A stretch of 64,000 nucleotides of DNA from Aphidius gifuensis (taxonomy: Eukaryota; Arthropoda; Insecta; Hymenoptera; Braconidae): NCBI RefSeq assembly GCF_014905175.1, contig NC_057791.1:1302001-1366000 (forward strand). Reading direction: 5' to 3'. How positions within the stretch are numbered: position 1 is the first letter of the stretch; the number at the start of each line of letters is the position of its first letter. Of the stretch, positions 59,301 to 64,000 are shown in pieces. Below the pieces are notes generated by a model. It did not search any database. It worked only from the letters and a program-made list of their open reading frames with translations, and was not told where the DNA came from. The translations under genes were made by a program, and so were the position numbers.

Positions 59301-62300
59301 TTTTCATGTCTACAATCAGTCTGGAAGTATTCCAAAGAAGATATGTTAAGACAGTGTGGTCTCAATGACTGCAAGAAAATACAAAAAAGTCAGCATTAAA
59401 AGAAGAAGATGTTGTCCAAGTAGGCCATATAGATAATTAATTAATATTATCTTCATAGGGTGTTTCTATTTTTTTTTTTTTTTCTATTTCTACCAGTTCT
59501 TATGAGTATGTTAATTCTTTTTTTTGTTTTTTTTAATTTTTTTTTTTTTCAGTCAAAGAAGTTCTTGATGTTGATGGAAGATCAGAGGCCGATAGAGGAA
59601 GTCAAGATGCCGTTACAGCAACGTTGTGATGACTTACGAGTGTCGAAATCCGTCTGGTTGTTTCACGATGTCGTTGACGTGGAAACTGGACACCCAAAAA
59701 GTTGAATTGATTACGAGTTGTACTACTATTGATGCTTGTTGTTTTTGTTGTTGTTGTTGGCTCTGAATCTAATCGTCGACTTGCTGTTGGAGTTATTTCA
59801 TTTATATCCACTTGTTCATTCAGTTGTTGTTGTTGTTGTTGTTGTTGAGATGAAATTTCTGGCTTAATTGTTGTTGTAGTAGTAGTTGTTGTTGGTACTG
59901 TTGTTTCAATATTTTTATCACTTTTTATATAATTTTTTTTAAAACTTGGCAATGTTGTTATTTCAATAAATTTATCAATTGAACTTTGTGTTGTTACAAA
60001 ACGATGATTTTTCATAAATGGTGTTGCTAATATTTCATTTTTTTCAACTTCATTTTGATCTTGTAATTGTGCAACAATAAGTGCACGTTTATATGGACTT
60101 AATGTTGTTGGTATATCATTTAAATCAAATGAATCTTGTATTAATTTACGTGAATTAATATAATATTTTTTTTGTTGATTTATTTGTGGTGTTGACATAC
60201 GTAATGGTATACTTATACTTGTACCAAATGTATCTTTACCAATTTGATCATAATTATTAATTGGTCTTTTACGAATAATTGTTTTCATTGTTACTGATGA
60301 CCATTCTTTATTTTCATAGCTATTATCTGTATGATGATATCTTTCACGTCCTCTTTGTCCAATTCTTGTTTTAATTCTATGACGATTTTTTGATTGATTT
60401 TTTAATAAATTAATACCATTATCATTATGCTCACCATCAATATTATTATTAGTATTTTTTTTTGATGTAATTAATATTTCATTTTGTTGTTCTAAATCAT
60501 CAGCAATTGTTGTTGTTGCTGATGTTGTTGTTGTTGTCATTGGTTTATCATCATCATCATCATTATTAATATCATAAAAACGATCAATTTTAATTTCATT
60601 ATTTTGTTTAATATCTGGAATAATTGTTGTTAATTCTGGCACAATTGTTGTATCATAATTATATTTTTGTGGTAATTTAAATGGTGATGGTGAGCTAACA
60701 ATAATAAAATTACGTTTTGTGGCATCATGAAATTCATAATCAGTGTCATCAAATAAATATGATTGTTGTTGATTGTATTTAACACTATTTGACGATGATG
60801 ATGTTGTTGTTGATGGAGATGGTGGTGTTGGTGTTGATGATGATGATGATGATGATGAAGGTGGAGGAATTGTATTTGTCGTTGTCGTCATAATTGTCGT
60901 AGTACTAGTCGTTGTCGAACTCGCGCGTTTATCGTTATCTTCGACAATATTATTTCCATATGAGACATCAGACGATGGTGACGTGATGTAATCATAATGA
61001 AGTGGTTGCGATGAATGCGTTGAACTTACGGATATGATGTTCCTCCTGAGTCCATCTCGATCACGTTGTACTTGTCCAATAATTGATTGTTGTCCACGAT
61101 GTACACGTTGTTGACGATCACTTTCAATTTCACTTGCTGGCTCGTACTCATCATCCTGGTATGTTGTACGTTGTAATTGTGGCTGTTGACGATTACGTGA
61201 TTGACGATCAGTTATTTGGGATGATATTGAGGAAGATGGTGATGATGATGTTACCTGTGAACGTTGACTTGGACCACGTTGTGATCCACGTTGCTGAGAC
61301 TCTGCTTTTGCAGACCTGCAGTTTAATCAATTTTATATTATTTTTTTTTTAAATTAAACATAAACAAATAAATAAATAATTTGCAAAGTAATGTAAATCC
61401 CATTGTCGGTATGATTAATAGAAAAATAGTAATCAATATCTCCTTGTTTAATTTATTTAATATAGCAATAATATTTATAAAAATTATTGCTGATTAAGTA
61501 ACACAATCAACTTGAGCATTTTTAAATATTGAAAATAAATTAATTTAATACTTGGCCTAATTTTCTATACATGATATTTTTAAAGACAATAAATTAAAAC
61601 ATCTCCATGATTCATCAAAAAAATATATATAAAAAAATCATATATTTTTTCTCCAACTGCAGTATATAATTTAAAAGTATTAAAAAAAAATATTAAAATA
61701 AAAAAGACATTAACATTCATCACCTCAAAAACTCTCTGATAATAATAAGTAATAGTAAACCTCAATTTCCACAAGCTCATTACAATGACACTCTTAAAAA
61801 AAATATATATATAAAAATAAATTAATGATATTGTATAAAAAAAAAAAAAAAAAAGTATATACACAATTTTAAATGTTACAACTTTTTTTTCAAGTAATAA
61901 TATTTTTTTGCTGAGAGTATTTGAAATATGAACTATATAATATTTTATGTTATTATTAATATATAAATAGTTATTATTTTGTTGACCAAGAATGATTAAA
62001 TTGTAAAATTAAAAAAAAATCATTGAACTCGCGGACAAATGAGATTTTCATCATATTGAGAAATTGACAATTGGTATGATCACCTGGTGCAACTACAATA
62101 TAATGACTACTCTGTTTAAAAAAAAAATGCATTTGTGTTGTTGCTCTTGGTCTTGCTCAATAAAAAAAAAAAAAATTACACAACTGGAACCCAAAGCCAG
62201 CTCTCAAATGATTTTTTGTTGTGTCACGCGGAAGAATGAAGAAAGAAAGGTATTTTTTTTTCAATTTTAAAATTTTTTTTTTCTCATTTAATAATTTTAA

Positions 62301-62749
62301 ATGTGTATATAAAATAATATTGTAAAATTAACTCAACTAATTACATCTAATTAACAATAAAAAAATTAAATAAAAATATAAATTTTTTAATTATTATTTA
62401 AAAAAAAAAAAACATTATCATTTATTCTTTTGACTATAAATGAATTTATTATTTACATTTGAATCTATTTTTTGTTCTATTCAAATGTAGAAATTAAAAA
62501 TAATTTTTTTAACAGTCCATGTATATAATCTAATTAAAAAAATTAAATAACTTTGTTGCATGAAATATTAATTTCTTTCTCTCTGAATATATATTAAACA
62601 TTTTATCTTTAAAAAAATTAATTTACTAGAATAAATTATAATTTTCTTACCTTTCAAGAAGTGGATCATCATCACCAGTATCTTTAACAGATGATCCATT
62701 GTCAATACATCCAACATTTCGTGGCCAATCACATGTTTGCAATTCATGA
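53317..62749 (-). CDS. Cda5: Chitin deacetylase, Cda5-type, with chitin-binding module and long linker (5' end missing)
   Basis: Secreted NodB-type enzyme that deacetylates chitin in cuticle or tracheal matrix. Exons on the minus strand: 62749-62651, 61315-59638, 58890-58835, 58700-58555, 58491-58325, 58249-58197, 58126-57959, 57533-57495, 57061-56868, one of 55585-55360 or 54875-54650, 54345-54216, 54152-53845, 53766-53568, 53475-53317. Phases close, giving 1206 residues before the stop. The first exon is the end of a CBM14 chitin-binding domain (HELQTCDWPRNVGC). Then about 790 residues of Ser/Thr/Gln/Pro-rich linker; then CRKDVCLLPDCSCGG, catalytic TFDD, the metal-binding His pair in the GHE...ASHT context, RAPFL, FYHAAWF, and C-terminal CNNGKVCNLWHKSGVRYMKT. 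No LDLa is seen between, which fits group III (Cda5). The signal peptide and most of CBM14 lie off the right edge. Confidence 0.92.
54650..54875 (-). other. Chitin deacetylase alternative exon A (proximal to the 3' end)
   Basis: 226 nt, same phases and exact same length as exon B. It encodes GDFGPEETPQIVLLTFDDSV, then the shared KNPNGCPISSTFYVSHEWTDY core and GHEIASHTVS. Both motif 1 (Asp-Asp) and the His pair are within the exon, so exactly one copy must be used per mRNA; including both would duplicate half of the active site. Confidence 0.85.
55040..55137. repeat. 13-bp perfect inverted repeat between the two alternative exons
   Basis: GGTAAATTCAGTT (55040-55052) and AACTGAATTTACC (55125-55137) are exact reverse complements; inside them CAAAG and CTTTG can pair, giving a two-part stem. 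The loop (about 55055-55110) is GC-richer than any other part of this intron. It lies midway between exons A and B. Confidence 0.7.
55360..55585 (-). other. Chitin deacetylase alternative exon B (distal)
   Basis: 226 nt, acceptor TAATTAG and donor TC|GTAAGT. It encodes GGIPVEKTPQIVLLTFDDAV, the same STFYVSHEWTDY core and GHELASHTVS. It differs from exon A mostly in the first ten residues and in the loop after TFDD (KQLYEDLFEKERK against KGLYADLFEKGRK). Cda2 and Cda5 genes of beetles are known to have alternative exons, so a conserved arrangement is likely. Confidence 0.85.
55586..56867 (-). other. Chitin deacetylase intron upstream of exon B
   Basis: A/T-rich intron of 1282 bases. A less AT-rich stretch at about 56145-56300 has no spliceable frame in phase. 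Nothing else was recognised. Confidence 0.5.
58891..59637 (-). other. Chitin deacetylase intron after the large linker exon
   Basis: 747-base intron between donor CTC|GTAAGT and acceptor TTTGTTTAG. The stretch next to the donor (59560-59637) is GC-richer and stays open in the exon frame to a stop at 59602, so intron retention would add only 12 residues. Confidence 0.5.
61316..62650 (-). other. Chitin deacetylase intron between CBM14 and linker
   Basis: 1335-base A/T-rich intron. A GC-richer patch at about 62175-62250 shares TGGAACCCAAAG with the loop of the inverted repeat at 55040-55137. No exon was recognised. Confidence 0.5.
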
Positions 62750-64000
62750 CTAGAAAAAAAAAAATTAAATAAATTAAAAATTAACTGTAATATCAACATG
62801 TTATTGCAAATGTAAATTAAAATCAAGTCAATAAGTTAATTTGTTTTTTAAATTAAAAATATGAAAGCTCAAGAATTTTATCTTTTTAATATTACATGAC
62901 AATATCTCATATAATATAATTACATATCTATGTAGACATCAAAAAAATATTACTTAACAAAAATTAAATAAAAAAAATAATAAACGTCAAATTGTTCCGC
63001 ATGCCTTTTGGCGTCATTCAATTGATCACAATATAAATCGACCTTGCTTTCTTTAAACTTTCAAAATTCCAATTTTTTATTTTTGCAATATATCAATTGC
63101 GTGGGATCTAGAACACACCCGCAATTGATAATATACCGGACGTTAAAAAATTATTAACAACAATATCATATTATCATATTTTAAAATCATAAATAAGTCT
63201 TGCCAAATTTGTCGTTTCCTTTTGTTTGTTAACAAATATTATTTATCATTTTATATATCGCATAATATAATTATTATTACATTCAAAAATTACTTAAAAT
63301 GTAAATTTATTTTTTGAAGGTCAAGCCTTGTTTAAAAAAAAAAAATACTGTTCTCATATAAAATGGCATATTTGGTGACAAAAAAAAAAAAAAAAAATAA
63401 TAAAAAACTCGATCATGAAATAGCTTATTCCATAATTGGACATTGTTAAATGTCTCTTTGAAAATTTTATCTGCTTGAGAACTTTTAAAATTGCGCATAT
63501 TGTATAAGTATTTTTTTTTTTTTTTAAATATAGATTTCACTTGTGTGTAATAATATAATGTTTTTTAAATATATTTTTTTTTGTTTTGTATATATATTAT
63601 TTTTAAAATAACGGGCATGCATGAATGATTATTATATATTTTTTCTGTAAATAAATAAAACACCAGGTCGTGACTTGAATTCACGTTGACCTGGGTGTGG
63701 CAATTTGACTTTTACCACCAAAAAGTCAAGACACATATGAAGTTCACATTAGTTTAATTTTTTTTTTTTTTTTTTTTTAACTTATAAAATTGCATATACA
63801 AGCGTGTCCAATCAAATACCCTGACGTTGTATGCTTCTTAATGTCATTTATAAAAATTTTTTTTTTAAATATAAAATTGCACAGCTGATGTCATAAAAAA
63901 AAAAAAATTTTTAAAGCTTGACTTTGATTGAAGACATATATTGAAAAAAAAAAATATATTATTTTTGTTATATTGGCAAATTTTTAAGGGGTCCAGTTTT
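62750..64000 (-). other. Chitin deacetylase intron running off the right edge
   Basis: Upstream of the partial CBM14 exon. I looked for the missing Cys-rich part of CBM14 and did not find it, so it must lie beyond the window. A GC-richer block at about 63655-63745 (CCAGGTCGTGACTTG ... GTTGACCTGGG) contains a short inverted CCAGGT/ACCTGG pair. Confidence 0.5.

Noticed and set aside
60773..61352. Plus-strand frames rich in Asp and Val opposite the chitin deacetylase linker
   Set aside because: They are antisense translations of the Ser/Thr/Gln-rich exon and follow its codon repeats.
1..64000. tRNA or rRNA genes
   Set aside because: I looked through the GC-richer blocks for T-loop and anticodon-arm patterns and saw none. 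A covariance search would be needed to be sure.

Overview
The window looks like a piece of an extremely AT-rich insect nuclear genome. Genes are split by short introns with clean GT/AG borders, non-coding DNA is full of A and T homopolymers, and codons strongly prefer A or T at the third position. Recognisable proteins (Uba3, PA2G4/EBP1, a MIC13-like MICOS subunit, cytoplasmic dynein intermediate chain, Yorkie, Hunchback, a Cda5-type chitin deacetylase) are all insect-like. From remembered hymenopteran forms of the dynein chain, Yorkie and Hunchback I infer a hymenopteran, plausibly a parasitoid wasp. That is inference, not something shown by a single base.

Layout. 1-9.3 kb is compact: the 3' part of Uba3 (+), PA2G4 (-), an unrecognised Ser/Asn-rich gene (-), an F-box/LRR gene (+) and a MIC13-like gene (-), with short convergent 3' ends and two divergent promoter gaps. 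9.4-15.5 kb holds the dynein intermediate chain (short wing type) in ten coding exons, including two micro-exons of 36 and 21 nt. 19.2-27.6 kb is yorkie, whose first WW domain is split by a 5.7 kb intron with GC-richer, enhancer-like islands. 30.1-32.0 kb is a 123-bp minisatellite of about 15.5 units. 32-45 kb is AT-rich with scattered GC-richer islands, and it contains a probable non-autonomous Helitron-like element carrying a citron-kinase-like PH-domain gene fragment inside a ~250-bp inverted repeat, plus one clean orphan exon on the minus strand. 45-51 kb is hunchback with a probable non-coding leader exon. 53.3-64 kb (-) is most of a chitin deacetylase gene with a pair of mutually exclusive catalytic exons; its N-terminus lies beyond the right edge.

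How the genes relate. The left cluster is housekeeping (neddylation, ribosome-associated growth control, mitochondrial cristae, retrograde transport). yorkie (Hippo growth control) and hunchback (anterior/gap patterning) are developmental regulators, and each is embedded in large non-coding territory with candidate regulatory islands. The chitin deacetylase modifies cuticle or tracheal chitin. I see no operon-like or pathway logic linking neighbours. The points most worth a second look are the captured-gene mobile element, the minisatellite whose units carry an invariant acceptor-21 nt-donor module, the alternative-exon pair with an intronic stem between its members, and the orphan exon upstream of hunchback.
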